This document shows, piece by piece, positions 1 through 10,384 of a stretch of 36,205 nt of DNA (within the stretch, counting starts at the first letter, position 1; every line of letters begins with the position of its first letter). Made by a program: the position numbers and the translations under genes. The stretch is taken from contig DF237194.1 of the NCBI GenBank assembly GCA_000708835.1, positions 89,309-125,513 on the forward strand, given 5' to 3'. Under the pieces are notes generated by a model. That model was not told where the DNA came from. It did no database searches and saw nothing but the letters and a program-made list of their open reading frames with translations. The DNA is from Klebsormidium nitens (Eukaryota > Streptophyta > Klebsormidiophyceae > Klebsormidiales > Klebsormidiaceae).

Positions 1-19
1 GGTTTTAGAAGGGAACGGG

Positions 20-150
20 GATGAGGAGAATGAGGCGGAGGAGGGCGACGAAGAGGGGGTTAGAGGCGATCTAAGGATGAAGAGAATGAGGTGGAGGAGG
101 GCGATGAAAGGGGGGGTATAGGGGCCCAGGGATGAGGAGGATGAGGGTGA
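20..150 (+). repeat. Purine-rich minisatellite, three 55-56 bp units
   Basis: Three units start at about 20, 76 and 131, each opening with GATGARGAG and continuing with GA-rich sequence and GGAGGAGGGCGA. The period is 55-56 bp and the third unit is cut short. The + strand is almost free of pyrimidine runs. The array runs into another GATGAGG-containing stretch that ends in the polypurine tract at 201-211, so it may be amplified polypurine-tract sequence of an LTR element. It continues left of the window edge. Confidence 0.7.
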
Positions 151-198
151 ATGTATGTTACTATAGGGACTCATTATACTCAATGAGGAGGGAATCCG

Positions 199-217
199 GA
201 TGAGGGGGGAATGTTGT
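199..217 (+). promoter_or_regulatory. Polypurine tract followed by TGTTG, possible LTR start
   Basis: A purine run (GATGAGGGGGGAA) is directly followed by TGTTGT at 212. In Ty1/copia elements the plus-strand primer is a purine tract immediately before the 3' LTR, and many LTRs begin with TGTTG. The same layout recurs at 27180 and 30856 in unrelated surrounding sequence. I cannot find the matching LTR end, so this is an inference from the junction alone. Confidence 0.4.
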
Positions 218-375
218 AATACTTACAAGCCCATTAATACTTTCTCAGCGCCGGTAGAAATAGTTTTCAGCCGCAACAAATGGCCATCAGTCTTGAGGTC
301 TTGGGCTCCGGATCAGGCCCCTGTGCCGTCCAGCCCGAAGTTCATTGTCGGCGGGAGGTTGTATCGGTACTTGAC

Positions 376-565
376 GTCCCGGCTTCAGAGTATTCTTTGA
401 AGAGTGTTGACGCGCCTTTGGCATCACTCACTTTCTATCTTCTTGACCGAGCGAAAGGTAAGCATGTTATGTGAAGCCCCGGCTTCAGAATTTCCTCAAA
501 AGCATACTGACGCGCTTCTTGGCATCATTACTTTCTATCTTCTCGGCCGAGCCGAAAGTTAAGCA
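376..565 (+). repeat. Tandem repeat, two copies of about 100 bp
   Basis: Copy 1 starts at 376 and copy 2 at 476. They share CCCGGCTTCAGA, then TGACGCGC, TTGGCATCA, CTTTCTATCTTCT and a GGCCGAGCGAAAG-like end followed by TAAGCA. The first 15 bases (376-390) are identical to 10749-10763, where repeat copy A1 begins, which ties this pair to family A. Small diverged open frames cross it, but I see no conserved protein. Confidence 0.75.
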
Positions 566-936
566 ATGGATCCGTCCGACCGACTCGAGCTCAATTTAAA
601 CACCCAAGATTTCAAAAAGAAGATACAAAAGAGACCGTTGTTGCAACGGAGTCGGCCGCGAGAAGGCCCTCATGGTGTTCCAAGAATAGGTATCAAACTT
701 CGTCGTTCTCGACGCGGATCGTTGACGTTGACCACGTCGTCTAAGCGGCTGTCGCGAGACCCTCTAAGATTAGTCCTGGTGATGAAGACTGTGGTCTTTC
801 ACACTCTTTCCTCTCCAAGTAAGTTTTTTTCACAAAAAACCCTGTAAAGACAGCGAATCGGCGTCCGCGCGCGCTGCCAGCCAGCGGCCGCAAGCATCGG
901 TCGCTATCGGGCGCAGGCCGCAAGCATTAATGAATA

Positions 937-1850
937 TTGAACCTTAAGCAAATTCACAGGCCCACATCCGGGCAGAACAAACCAATTCAGGGCAATTCTT
1001 TTGCCCTGTATGATGACGTCTGCATGGGGCAATCGACAGAATCGACACGTAAGGAGGACGCGCACCTAAATTCTTGCCTTGGGCGAATTAGTCTTGGGGC
1101 TTCCCGGTCAGCCGTTGACAGTCATGACGTGCTTCGAAGCTTTGTTAGTGACCTTCCGTTCGAAAATCATTGCCAAAAGGAAATGCTTCTGAAAACCGCA
1201 GGATTGGGGAATTTTGAAACCGTCTACATTCACAAGGAGTGGTGGCGACCTCGTGAACTCTCACAAAGAGGGATGAAAATGATAGTACTAATAGTAACGT
1301 AGTGTGCGACTGTGTGCCGTAGGAGCTCAATCAGGAGAGGATTTTGACCCTGATATGCAGGAATATGCACAACATCAAGGGGTGTCGTTTTCTTATCCGA
1401 TCGCCTCTTACAGGAAAGCAGAAGGCTTTGTGGGTTAGAATCGTTTCATTGAATCATTTCGTCTATCTTGATTACTGGGCGCAATCTGAATCCCGTCGGT
1501 ATTGCAAGCTATACGTACCATAATCTACACAATTGGCGTCAGATCACTGGACAATCTTTGCTTCAAGCCGGAATCGAAGAGCGAGACACAGAAGCAGTGA
1601 CTTCGCATTGGAAATGAACTTCAGAACATGGAGGGACGGAATGATGCAACGAAGTCAAGACCCTGCAGGTTGTGTCGACGATCGATATTCTGCTGGAGCG
1701 ATTTGCCGAGGCGCGGCCGCGTACTGCGCCGCGCGGCCGTGTCGCGCAGCTTCGGACACGCGCGCCGTCTGAAAAGAGGCGCTCGACTTGTCTGCCCTCA
1801 ATCAGAGGATTATCACCGATTATAATCCCCCCACTATCAAGGGCAAGCAG
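937..1850 (+). pseudogene. Ty1/copia reverse transcriptase-RNase H remnant
   Basis: This is the best-looking RT piece. Frame 937-1302 has a YDD box at 1009-1017 in the context FALYDDVCM, which resembles the copia YVDD strand with one codon lost. It also has QKEMLLKTAGLGNFETV at 1174-1224, which resembles the QxxYxxKLLxxFGM segment. After frameshifts come YRKA-G (from 1409), DHWT (about 1539) and DPAGCVDDRYSAG at 1659-1697, the expected D-x-AG-x-DDRxS-G block of copia RNase H. A CWSDLPRRGRV patch and a possible IxxDYN box (1809-1850) follow. Block order and spacing are close to those of the family. Reading needs at least three frames, so the copy is dead. Gag, protease and integrase are absent upstream, where a possible LTR start (212) lies instead. 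Confidence 0.6.
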
Positions 1851-3594
1851 TGCTTTGCAATTGCAGGTGCCGGGAACTCATCAGGACTGTTAATTGAAGC
1901 AGGTTAGAACGAAGGCAGCTTCGACCGATGGCATTATATCTCAAGTGCGCTCTGGCAAGGTGCTTGTACGACGATTAAGTCCACCATGTGCATCAAGGGT
2001 CGAGAGAAGGAAGCTCTCCGCAGTCAAAGCAGTCTTGTCCACGAACGAAGACGTCGAAGAGGGCTCTCGTTCAATGACGGAAAGCCGCAGCGCTTTCTCT
2101 CCGTCGTTTCCTCCCATGAGCAGAACCCAGAGTTTTACAAACGCGGAGAGGTGCTTCTAGGTCTACTTGAGCAGCTTGAAGTTTCTCGGGAGTTTCGCAA
2201 GTGAGATGAAAAAGCACAGAGTGAGGACGTATTGACGGGGGATGGATCTGACAATCTTGAACCGTGGTGTTCATTGATCGTCTCGTCTGAGTCAGTTGAC
2301 TTCCTCAGAATGAATCCCTTCCGCTGTGCCTCGAGCTCTGTTCTTAATTTGGCAGGGAAAGTCAAGAAGCGCCGAAAGCAGCGGAGTGACGAGCGGAAAG
2401 CTTCTTGTGTGGGCAGCAGAGAACCTCCGTTTTCTGGGCGGGTTCAGCACCACCGGGCCGGCCGATGTGGCGGCTGTTGTCCGCCACATTGCTGCCAGCG
2501 CATCCTTCCGGCATCTCGCGTTTGCTACGTTACTGAGAAACCCTGCCTTCTGACAATCGAAGGCGCTACCTTGTCCCTCACGTATGCTTCGTCGGACCCC
2601 ACTCTCAATCGTCTCCGGTCCGTTTTGAGCCGCTTGGCGCCACGTGGGCGCCAAGATCGGCCGCCTTTCGTTGTCCCGTGTGCGACTAGACGAGGAACTT
2701 CGAGAAGGGCAAAGGGAGATTCTTCGACTTCGCAAACAGTCTCCTCGTCAGTGGCTGTAAGATAGAAACACATACAATGGTAGACAAAGGAGAACATGAT
2801 AGCGGCGAGCCCATAGGAACCGATTACCCGTCGACTGATTGTTTGTGCTGCTTGACGAGTAAGTAGCCTGGCATCCAAACTTCTTCCAACTAACCCTCCC
2901 TTGGTCGCATCCCGCAGACCACATGCTGGGCGGTTTCTTATCATAGCCACATTGACTAGGTGCGCCTGAGTAACTTAAACAGGGCACCATCAAGTTGACA
3001 AGATGAAATCTTTCTACTTGATCATGATTTACTAAAACGTGCATGGAAGGAGGGGTAAACTTCCGGCCGTCGGGTTTGCGTGCCTTTGCGTCAGGTAATC
3101 TACCCCAACGAGTAGGAATCTAATGCGAGCACTAAAAGCTTTTTGCTCCTCCTGCCAGCTTTACAATATTAGCCACAACCTTCTTACTGGGCGCTGCACA
3201 AAGAGCCCATCAGGGGAGAGCTGGCTTAGATTATCAGCGCCAGCCCGTTAAAATGTAACGCCGTGACGGGCAGCAAAAGCACGTGCAAAGCCCGCTGGCG
3301 GAGCATGATCTTCTCTCCAGAGAGCGTGATCGTTATCCAATGTTTTCAGGTTCAGCAAGTCGGAAAAAAAGAGTCGGATCCAGCTGGGACAAGCTGCCAC
3401 TGTATTATTTGCATAGTAGATGATTCGAATTCATCAGTATCCATAAGATCCACAGCTGTGGTCTCATGTCAATCAGAAGGTGCTATAATGAAAGATACTC
3501 AACTATAGCGCGCGCGTCAGGGTGTGCGCGCGAAGCGCGGGGCGTTGCCGAGCAGTTTTGAAGCGAAAAAGAGGCGACAAGCAAGAAATTTGGA
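1851..3594. other. Unassigned, no recognisable gene
   Basis: Diverse sequence with a GC-rich core at about 2440-2660. Open frames occur on both strands but none matches a family I know. A palindromic CG patch lies at 3507-3540. I see no splice-consistent exon chain. Confidence 0.5.
2232..2765 (+). other. Longest open frame in the window, function unknown
   Basis: This frame has 177 codons and a Met start, and is rich in Ser, Arg and Cys. Two minus-strand frames (2292-2735 and 2525-2950) overlap it, and a second plus frame (2326-2553) is also open, so the length probably reflects local GC content rather than selection. No domain, signal peptide or convincing membrane span is visible in this frame. 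The minus frame 2525-2950 has one hydrophobic stretch near its middle. I would not call a gene without transcript support. Confidence 0.15.
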
Positions 3595-3929
3595 TCAGAT
3601 TCTTAAAAGCAAAGCCCAAGGGTAAATCACCAGATGGCCAGTCCGGATATATAACGGCCAGCAGCTTGTCGCTGGGTTGAAGACAACGATAAAAAACACT
3701 GTGCGTCGAGAGCGGCCTGGCATTGGCATCAACCTGCTACACAAAGCAATAAATGCATCTTTGACAGAGCTTGCCACAATATTGTCATCGACATCAAGTT
3801 CCATTGACTGACAATAAGTCTCGCTTCAGGCATCCAAAGATCAATTGACAATCTGCCTGCCAAGCTAGCACTTGGAAGCAATCCCCCGGGCATGCAAAGC
3901 ACGCGGCGATCACAGCCAGGACTGCGCAA
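3595..3929 (-). pseudogene. Possible copia RT palm fragment, minus strand
   Basis: Read on the minus strand, 3595-3804 begins MELDVDDNIVASS and goes on to an IALCSRL segment. This resembles the copia palm pattern YVDDxIVxS followed by an amphipathic IxxLxxxL helix. The tyrosine of YVDD is replaced and no further RT block follows cleanly. The overlapping frame upstream (3729-3929) contains SPGCDRRV, loosely like the segment before YVDD. It would be the only minus-strand copia piece found here. Chance resemblance is quite possible. Confidence 0.25.
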
Positions 3930-4253
3930 CGCGTTGAAGAGTTAGACTAATGCGAAAGATGAACTCGATATTGTTGGCAGCCAAAGATGCACTTCTGGTT
4001 GGAAGGACACATGATTCTAAATGAAGTGAGAGGTACGAGCCACGAGCTACAGGCAATACAGAGCCAAGTGTATAAAGGGAGGTGTGGTGTAATGACAGAG
4101 TGGTGTAGTCGAACGTAAGAAGATAGACGAGGCTCAGGTTGGGTTAGAGCGATCAGCTTGTGCTCAAGCACGTAGCAAGCAGGCTTTAACCTCACTGCCC
4201 GCTTAGTGAGCCCTCAAATATCCATTCAAGACAGAGAGCAGGCGGGTTGCCAG

Positions 4254-4381
4254 TATAAAGATCCGAGGCGCTCCAAAAAGCACTTTCCTCTTCGAAACTT
4301 GTCTTTCGACTCTGAAATTACGCATTAATGTTTGGGGTTTGCCAACGTGTTCTTTCGCGATACCTGCTTTCTACGGTAAGA
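4254..4381 (+). promoter_or_regulatory. TATA-like box with short ATG frame and GTAAG donor
   Basis: TATAAAG at 4254-4260 is followed 68 bp later by an ATG at 4328. That frame encodes 18 residues, basic and hydrophobic (MFGVCQRVLSRYLLST...), and runs into GTAAG at 4376-4380, which fits a 5' splice donor. It could be a first exon with a mitochondrial-type leader, or part of an old LTR. I found no convincing acceptor and second exon downstream, so this stays a candidate. Confidence 0.2.
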
Positions 4382-4895
4382 TGAAAACGGGTGCGCTTCC
4401 GCGAGGCTTATCGTCCGCTACGGAGCCCCGCTCGTTAAAGCCTTCCGCATTCCGATGGTCTCCGAGCCTTCGGCTGGAATCTTGATTTAATCGGGCTTGT
4501 ATTCGAGCACTTCTATGAACGTGCCCTACGATTGGTCTCAACCAAGTCAGTTGAACTTCAGAATATGCAATTCGACTGTTAGGACGTTCCGTCGTTTCAC
4601 AGTTTTGTGCAAAAACCCGCCGCCGTCTGAATACCACACAAACAGTCCCCAACAGTGATTCAGGGGACGTCGCGGACATGGCATGAGCGGCGTCCAACGT
4701 GATGCCAGACGCACTGATTCCACTATAAAGTCGTTGTGCTGTGACGCTGTATGTTGGAAATGCAGCAGATGCGTACGCTGCGGAGGAGCCCCTCAACGTC
4801 CATTGATGTTGAGTGACGTGGAATAGCCTTCGACTCCGTATGAACGTCACCCTCGCGCCTGACGTACTGTAAGCGAAGCCGTGCACCCCACTCAT
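4371..4895 (-). other. Open frame of 174 codons, unassigned
   Basis: This is the second longest open frame. It has a Met start, is rich in Arg and Ser, and shows no motif I recognise. It overlaps, in antisense, the short + strand exon candidate ending at 4381. A second minus frame (4723-5022) overlaps its 5' part. Composition gives no reason to prefer it as coding. Confidence 0.12.
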
Positions 4896-5060
4896 CCTTG
4901 CCAGCGCCTCGACAGACCCCGGCTGTCCACTCTAGTTGCCCGCGCCACCCCACGAGCCGTCGCAGGAAGAACACTCCAAATAAAACCCGTTCCGGAAGGA
5001 AAGTGGACACATTTGTGGCCAATTCGGACTGGGCCCTTCGTTATCATGGGCTCCAACAAG

Positions 5061-5076
5061 TGCGCGCGCGCGTACG
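5061..5076. repeat. Alternating CG tract
   Basis: A GTGCGCGCGCGCGTAC-type run of alternating purine and pyrimidine, able in principle to adopt Z-DNA. Similar tracts lie at 10439, 22435, 27703, 31731, 34341 and 34501. Confidence 0.6.
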
Positions 5077-6232
5077 TTAAACGTGGACCCGCTAGCCGCA
5101 TATTGGCCGTCGTGTTCCGGCTCTTATAGAGTGGTGATTTGTCCTAAAGTATCCATCACTGGCCCAGCTTGGGGCCAACGTCACAATCTGAATGGCGCCG
5201 TTCAAAGCACCTGAAATGGGCACGAGACTTCAATCCGAGTTCTGAAGTGGCTTTGGCGAAGTCCCGGTCGACTGGCCCGTTGAAGTAGCTTCGTACTTTG
5301 GAAAAGTGATTCAATTCTCTCGGTGCCACAATCAAGCACGAACTTCTTTTAGAAGGATTCGAATTGCGAAATATGAGCCCCAATCAAGATGCATTGAACG
5401 AGCTTCTTCAGAATGAGCCGAGTCACTAATGAACATCTTACGTGGTAGGACTGGGAAAGGAGTCTTCGAACCGCTCACGATCAATCATTTGGCTTCAATG
5501 CAGTGGGCTGAAGGTGACGTCAGCTTCAGCTACGTCTATTTCACCATCGCTTTGAATCGATTTATTCCTTGCCAGATGGACGATCTCTGTAAAGGTCAAA
5601 CAGACAAAACAAAGAGGTTAAAATCTACATAAACAGTATCAAAAGGTTTCTGAGTCCGCTGCCTTTCTCGATCGGACGCTTCGATTCCTACCAAAAGCAC
5701 GGGATGTCGAGAAGCGAGTGCCTTGAAGGGAAATGGGTCCTCCAAAAGCTCTCGAAGAAAGGATTGACTCTTTCTTAACCGCTTAAATGTTGTGGACCGA
5801 CGCCTAAGTGCTTGAGACCAAGGCTCATGAGAGACCACTCAATTAACGTGTTCTCCCATGTCGAGATGATACATCGGCTTTGCATAGAGTAAACTTCGCG
5901 GCCGCCTGCGTGATTGTCACCGCGCTTTTCCAACGCTTATACGAGAAAGCTGAAATGCCAGGCGTCGGAAGCTTGCACTCCGCACCACCGCCGTTTTGGG
6001 AACGTTATTGGGCTGCTCCTCAAAGTCGGTCTACCCAGTCGACGGTCTTACTCGAATTCTTGTATGGCGGCTTGCGCAAGCATCCGAGTATCAAGGTACT
6101 CACTGAGTATTCGAGAGCTGCATCGAGACATGACGGACCCTGCCTTGTCCAGTCATTGTTGAGGCCGGCTTTCGAAACGAGCCGCATCTCTTCGCACTAA
6201 TGATTTGCGGTTAACAACGTCAAGATTTCTCA
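5077..6232. other. Unassigned, one open frame at 5880-6200
   Basis: The + frame 5880-6200 (106 codons) contains VGSLHSA near residue 29, faintly like the AVGSLxYL block of copia RT, but nothing after it fits. A GCGGCCGC site lies at 5898-5905 in a 14-base context that recurs around 21738. I see nothing else I can name. Confidence 0.3.
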
Positions 6233-6652
6233 TTGCCGACTCAACGCGGGGTTGAACGTCTAGCTCAAGTGGGCGGCGCTGATCTCTTACGTAATTTTCA
6301 TGGAACGGGTCCACCATGGCCGCGAACTTTCGATAGTTTCTGGTCGTGGAGCTGGCTGTTCCTCAGCGTCTCAAAGAATATGCCAAAATCAGTATGTTTA
6401 GAAAGCAGATTACAGCCGCTTGTTACTCCGCTAGCGTACGTAGGATATGTGCGTGATGCTGGGCTCGACTTTCATAAGCTGCCAAGAACAAGCACGCCTA
6501 GATGCTCGCGAGCCACACAACGACTTTCATTGTCATCTCGGGGAGATTTTGAGGACCACTTGATCATGATCAGATTTTGTGGACCTGGGGCGGGAACACG
6601 TAGGTTAGATCAAGCGGTACATTGTGCACGCGCGACAAAAAAAAGGGCTTAA
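6233..6652 (+). pseudogene. Possible copia RNase H fragment
   Basis: This 139-codon + frame contains YVGYVRDAGLD about residue 70, then RTST, then ATQRLSLSSRGDFEDHL. Order and style resemble the copia RNase H blocks GYxDAD, RxSTSG and QxxVxLSSxEAEY, but the second gap is about half the usual length and both acidic catalytic positions are altered. A purine-poor tail follows. No RT block is visible upstream. It is weaker than the remnants at 937 and 10385. Confidence 0.35.
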
Positions 6653-8089
6653 AAAGGCTTGCAACAACAAGTCCAGGCTGTCCAGCTGGCCGTTTCCAGA
6701 AGCTGACGGGGAAGCGGCTGCATGAAATTCGCCGCGACGCGGCCACCGCCACGCTGCGAGACGTATGAGCGCTACGCAGAACTCGACCGCAAGCGCCCCT
6801 AACAACAGGGAAGCAAAGCACAGTTAGAGCACGAAGGATGCCTTTATTTCAGCATGTGGGCTGTGTAGAACCTCTTTACGTACTAGAAACGGGGCGGCTG
6901 GTAAAAGTAAAACGACCACGGCTTGGAAGTACACGAGGTGTGCTTTCGTGCTGTACTAGCATAGCTACTCACAAGCTCAAGGCTTCCGATGTTTTGGCAA
7001 GGGATCTTTAAAGAACATGCTTAGGATTACACGATGTATTGGCGAGGATACATACACTGTACTACTGTAATTTGAGATTCTAGTGTTGATAGCGCTCTGG
7101 GACTTCGGCACTGCATTGTAGTACTAGTACTATGGTCTGTGGTCTGTGGCTCGAGGTTCTGGGGAATGCTCTAAAGGCTGGCACCCGCAGTCCTCAAGCA
7201 CTTTTGACTAGACAGTTTACTTGGCGGGGACTTGGCGTCATGAAAATGGCCCCGCAGCGGAAAGCGGCGGCCGCGAGCGGGTTATGCCGCGGTCAACGTC
7301 GCTGACGCGCGGCCGCCGCCTGTATAAGCTCGTTGGGGCGCCGCGGCCAGGTCCAGCGGCCAGCGACTGGCATCAGAACCGACCGATGATCCGGGTTGCC
7401 TGAATCGACGGCCCTACTTTGCCGGTCCTTCCGTGCTGGATTCGGCCGTGCATGCGCCGAGACCCGTCTGTCCGAGTCGGCGCGACAGAGTAATGACGCC
7501 TGAATTAATTGCCCCTGGGAATTGCCCCCTCTTGAATGGAGGGTTGCAACGCCCTATTCGTAAATATACGTCTCTATGTATACAGGTTTTAAGAGGCGAG
7601 ATAAGCGGGCGGAGCTCTAGCTAGCGGCCGCCAGCGAGCGAACAGTCAACGTTTTCACTAAGCCCTGAATCGAGCCCGGTGCATGCCTGGTGCATGCAGA
7701 TCGATTGACTGAGGGGTGCTTTTAGCCGATCGAGGCCAGTCGTCGGGTGGCTAACCAGAAATTTTGAGAGCTCAGTCGAATCGCAGTTCTGAAGAGATTT
7801 GGCTAATTAGTTCAAAGTTGAGCGGAGCCATCAGCCTACTGCAAAGTCCCGGATCAGTCTGTTCTGGAGTATTTTGATTTGAGATGAGGATGACAGGCCG
7901 TCCTAGCAACGCGACCAAGCGATCGCGAATCACAATATGGAAAAAGTGTGCGCGCGGTGACGGTGTTGTTTGGACCCAAGATTTTGCGGGGCGGTTCTGA
8001 TCCGATCAAAATGCGACCTGCTTTGTTTCTTCTCAGGCCACATGCGTTGATCAGGATTTATAATGAGCATGTCCAATCAGACGCTCAAG
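6653..8089. other. Unassigned stretch with GC island and short palindromes
   Basis: No protein-like frame. It contains a GC-rich patch at about 7221-7400 with GCGGCCGC sites at 7267 and 7309 and another at 7624. A perfect 14-base palindrome, TAGTACTAGTACTA, lies at 7119-7132, and TGGTCTG is tandemly repeated from 7134. A direct repeat of GGTGCATGC lies near 7679-7698. Confidence 0.5.
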
Positions 8090-8106
8090 GTTAACATTTA
8101 CTAGAA

Positions 8107-8400
8107 TTGGAATCAAAATACATATGCCAACCGGCTTCCAATTGTAAGACTCATGGACCCAGCAGTTCTGCTTCGGTCAGATCACACGTCTTGAAGCAAC
8201 GTCGGCCGAGTCGTCCTTGCCGGTGCCGCATCAGACTTGGAAGACTTGCACATGTTCGGCCCATTTTTTCGAATACTGAATTGTACAAGGGGATTGCCAG
8301 TGTAACAGGCTCGGCCGAGCACCAGTTAAGAAGCTTTTGATTTCATTGAACCGGTCCCAATATGCAATCGGCCAGGACGGACATGTTCACAGCAGTGTTT
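8107..8400 (+). pseudogene. Diverged gag-like patch related to family A
   Basis: Around 8200-8330 the DNA resembles the gag segment of copies A1 and A2: GCAACG, then GTCGTCCTTGCC, a CATGTYGGC word, and CAGG followed by a GAGCAC-AAGAAGCTT stretch in the same order. In one frame it gives ESSLP, as in copy A2. A second similar word (TCGTCGTTGCCG) lies at 8838. The similarity is short and gapped, so family membership is tentative. Confidence 0.3.
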
Positions 8401-9134
8401 GGAACTGCAAGAGCAAGACTCGAAGGAATGATCCAAGTACAGATTCAGTGGCAAAGGTGACGGGTCCATGTTCGAGGCAGGGGGTAAAACGATCCTTGAG
8501 ATCTAGAAGCCTGAGGTGGGCAAAGCATAATTGGCGGGGGATGTTTGGCCGTGCAAGCTCAAGCACTCAACATGTCAATTGGCTTCGGAAACAAAACCCT
8601 AGCCTAGTAGAGATATCGATCTCTGAGAGAGACAATCAGGAATGAATCTCCGTGAGGCGTGGTACAAAACGATGGTGACAGGAAATGGGTTCGGGCTGGG
8701 ACCTGCCACTGGCTGGGGCGTTCAAGAATCAGTCGAGGGGCTCCAATGTATGCACTTTCGAAAGTTGCAGTTGGAAGCTGGATTGATTGAGTGACCGTCC
8801 AGCTATCGGGAAGCGTTCATAAGAAGCGAACGGATCGTCGTTGCCGTGTCGCATTAGAAGCATGAAGACGAAATCGGACCCTTTGCAGGGCCAAAATCAT
8901 AATCAACTTTATCTCCGTAAAATTGAGTAAGTAGACATGTATTTTATGCGCTCAATAGTAGCTTCAGGTCTACCGAGAACCCGAGGTTGTCACTGACGCT
9001 ACGCATCAGCTGGGTATCCGCCATCCTCGCCAGTCGGTGCGCCGAATGTGCACTAAGTAACAAGCTTTCCGCGCAACCGTCAGCGCATATCGACTTGGAA
9101 AGAAGAGAGTCCAGTTGACACCCCAGATTGAGTC
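8401..9134. other. Unassigned
   Basis: The open + frame 8337-8645 runs into this stretch. It could be the continuation of a decayed gag but shows no zinc knuckle. A gag-like SSLP word recurs at 8838. Nothing else is recognised. Confidence 0.3.
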
Positions 9135-9458
9135 TTGTGTTACATTTGCGAAAACGACTGTCGCAAACGACTTGCAAGGAAAATGGTTGCACATTTGGAC
9201 CTTCAGTGTCATTGCCGGAAGACGATTTCCAGCATTCAGGATTATAGATCCGTGTCGGTGGGCGTCCTCGCGAGGCTAGGAAACGGCGCGTCAATTAGCG
9301 GTGGAGCGATGCGCTATGGGCTGATATCTAATGGATATCAAGCACGCATTGAGCCCGGCGTCAAAGATAGGATTGTTTGGAAGACAGCTGTGACCTACTA
9401 CAACGCGTCGTCGTCACGGAATCCCCTTCTCACAGCCGGTAAAGCTTTCAAATCGTGA
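9135..9458 (+). pseudogene. Open frame with Cys-rich start, possibly gag-protease derived
   Basis: This 107-codon frame starts with CYICENDCRKR and has a second HxxxxxCHC cluster about 20 residues on. That is loosely like a decayed gag zinc knuckle (CX2CX4HX4C), but His and Cys spacing is wrong. Further on, LGNGASISG resembles the copia protease box DSGASxH with the catalytic Asp missing. The distance from the gag-like words at 8208 and 8838 would suit a copia gag-protease order. Each match alone is weak. Confidence 0.2.
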
Positions 9459-9540
9459 GAGCAACTGTTGCATTGAAGCACTGATTTTGATAATTCTATC
9501 TGGTTTGGCCATCTAGCTTCATGTGCCATGATTCTGTAAC

Positions 9541-9945
9541 GTGGCCTCGAAACAGACTGGGAGAGTTGAGGCGTTTATTGGCATCAAGCTGGAGGAACAA
9601 AAGAAAATGGCTCGAGTGCCGCAAGAGACCTCAGAGAGCAGCCCAGTCATCCTCGCGGCCAGCAGTACAAGCAGAGCCGAACCATTGAGGCCTCTCGGTC
9701 GATCGGAGGGCGGCAGCAGTCGTCTCGCGAAGAACTCCTACGATTTCGGACTCTCGTCTTTTCTTGTACCACTCCCTACCAAAACGTATATTCTCGTTGA
9801 TTCGCTTGGTGCCGGAAAGTTGCCAGGTTATCTGGGCCCCGACGTTGCCTCTCAGCCCTTCGAAAGGGGATGGTTTGCAGCCAACACGGCTGATCCAAGA
9901 AGACCCATGAGCTTTGCTAGCATGCTGAACCAACGACCTTACTGA
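9541..9945 (+). pseudogene. Open frame ending in RNase H-like DAD block
   Basis: This frame has 134 codons from a GTG and 112 from the first ATG at 9607. Most of it is unrecognised. Near the C-terminus GWFAANTADPRRPMSFAS resembles the copia RNase H block GYxDADWAGDPxxRRSxSG, with the two acidic residues replaced. It lies upstream of, and in the right order for, the clearer RNase H C-terminal part at 10385-10734. The gap between them is about 440 bp where the family has some 60, so extra DNA may be inserted. Confidence 0.35.
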
Positions 9946-10384
9946 GAATATTGGCGTCGTGACTCGCCAGCCTTATAGGGGGTTCAGCTGGACTCGAAAA
10001 GCAAAGAATATCCCTCGAAACCGGAAAGCATGGTGCCCACTCCTTATTAGAAGAGACATGTGACCCGCCTCCTACATTTATGTGAGAATTCAAGATATTA
10101 CGTTCCCGCGATAGAGCCGCAGCTTCTTACCCAAATGGGTTTGTTGAGAGAACGATAACGTACTTCGTCTTCATGTCACGAGATCGAGTCAAGACTGATT
10201 GTGGCTACCCCAGAACGTCCTTATACCAATGCAAGCTGAACAGACAAAAAGTAGTTTTCCACGAGCCGTTTGCATGTTGCCACTTGAAACGTGCTGCCTA
10301 AGATCGACCACTTCAATGTAGAAAGACTGGTCACGAGAAATCGTGTCAAGCGATTGAATTATCAAGGTAAGCTTAAAACACCCT

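Noticed and set aside
376-565. CRISPR-like direct repeats
   Set aside because: Only two units, each about 90 bp and diverged, without spacers of constant length. The rest of the window is eukaryotic retroelement debris.
9321-9340. TGATATC and GATATCA inverted pair as an operator
   Set aside because: Seven-bp arms are expected by chance in 36 kb and nothing nearby supports a regulatory role.
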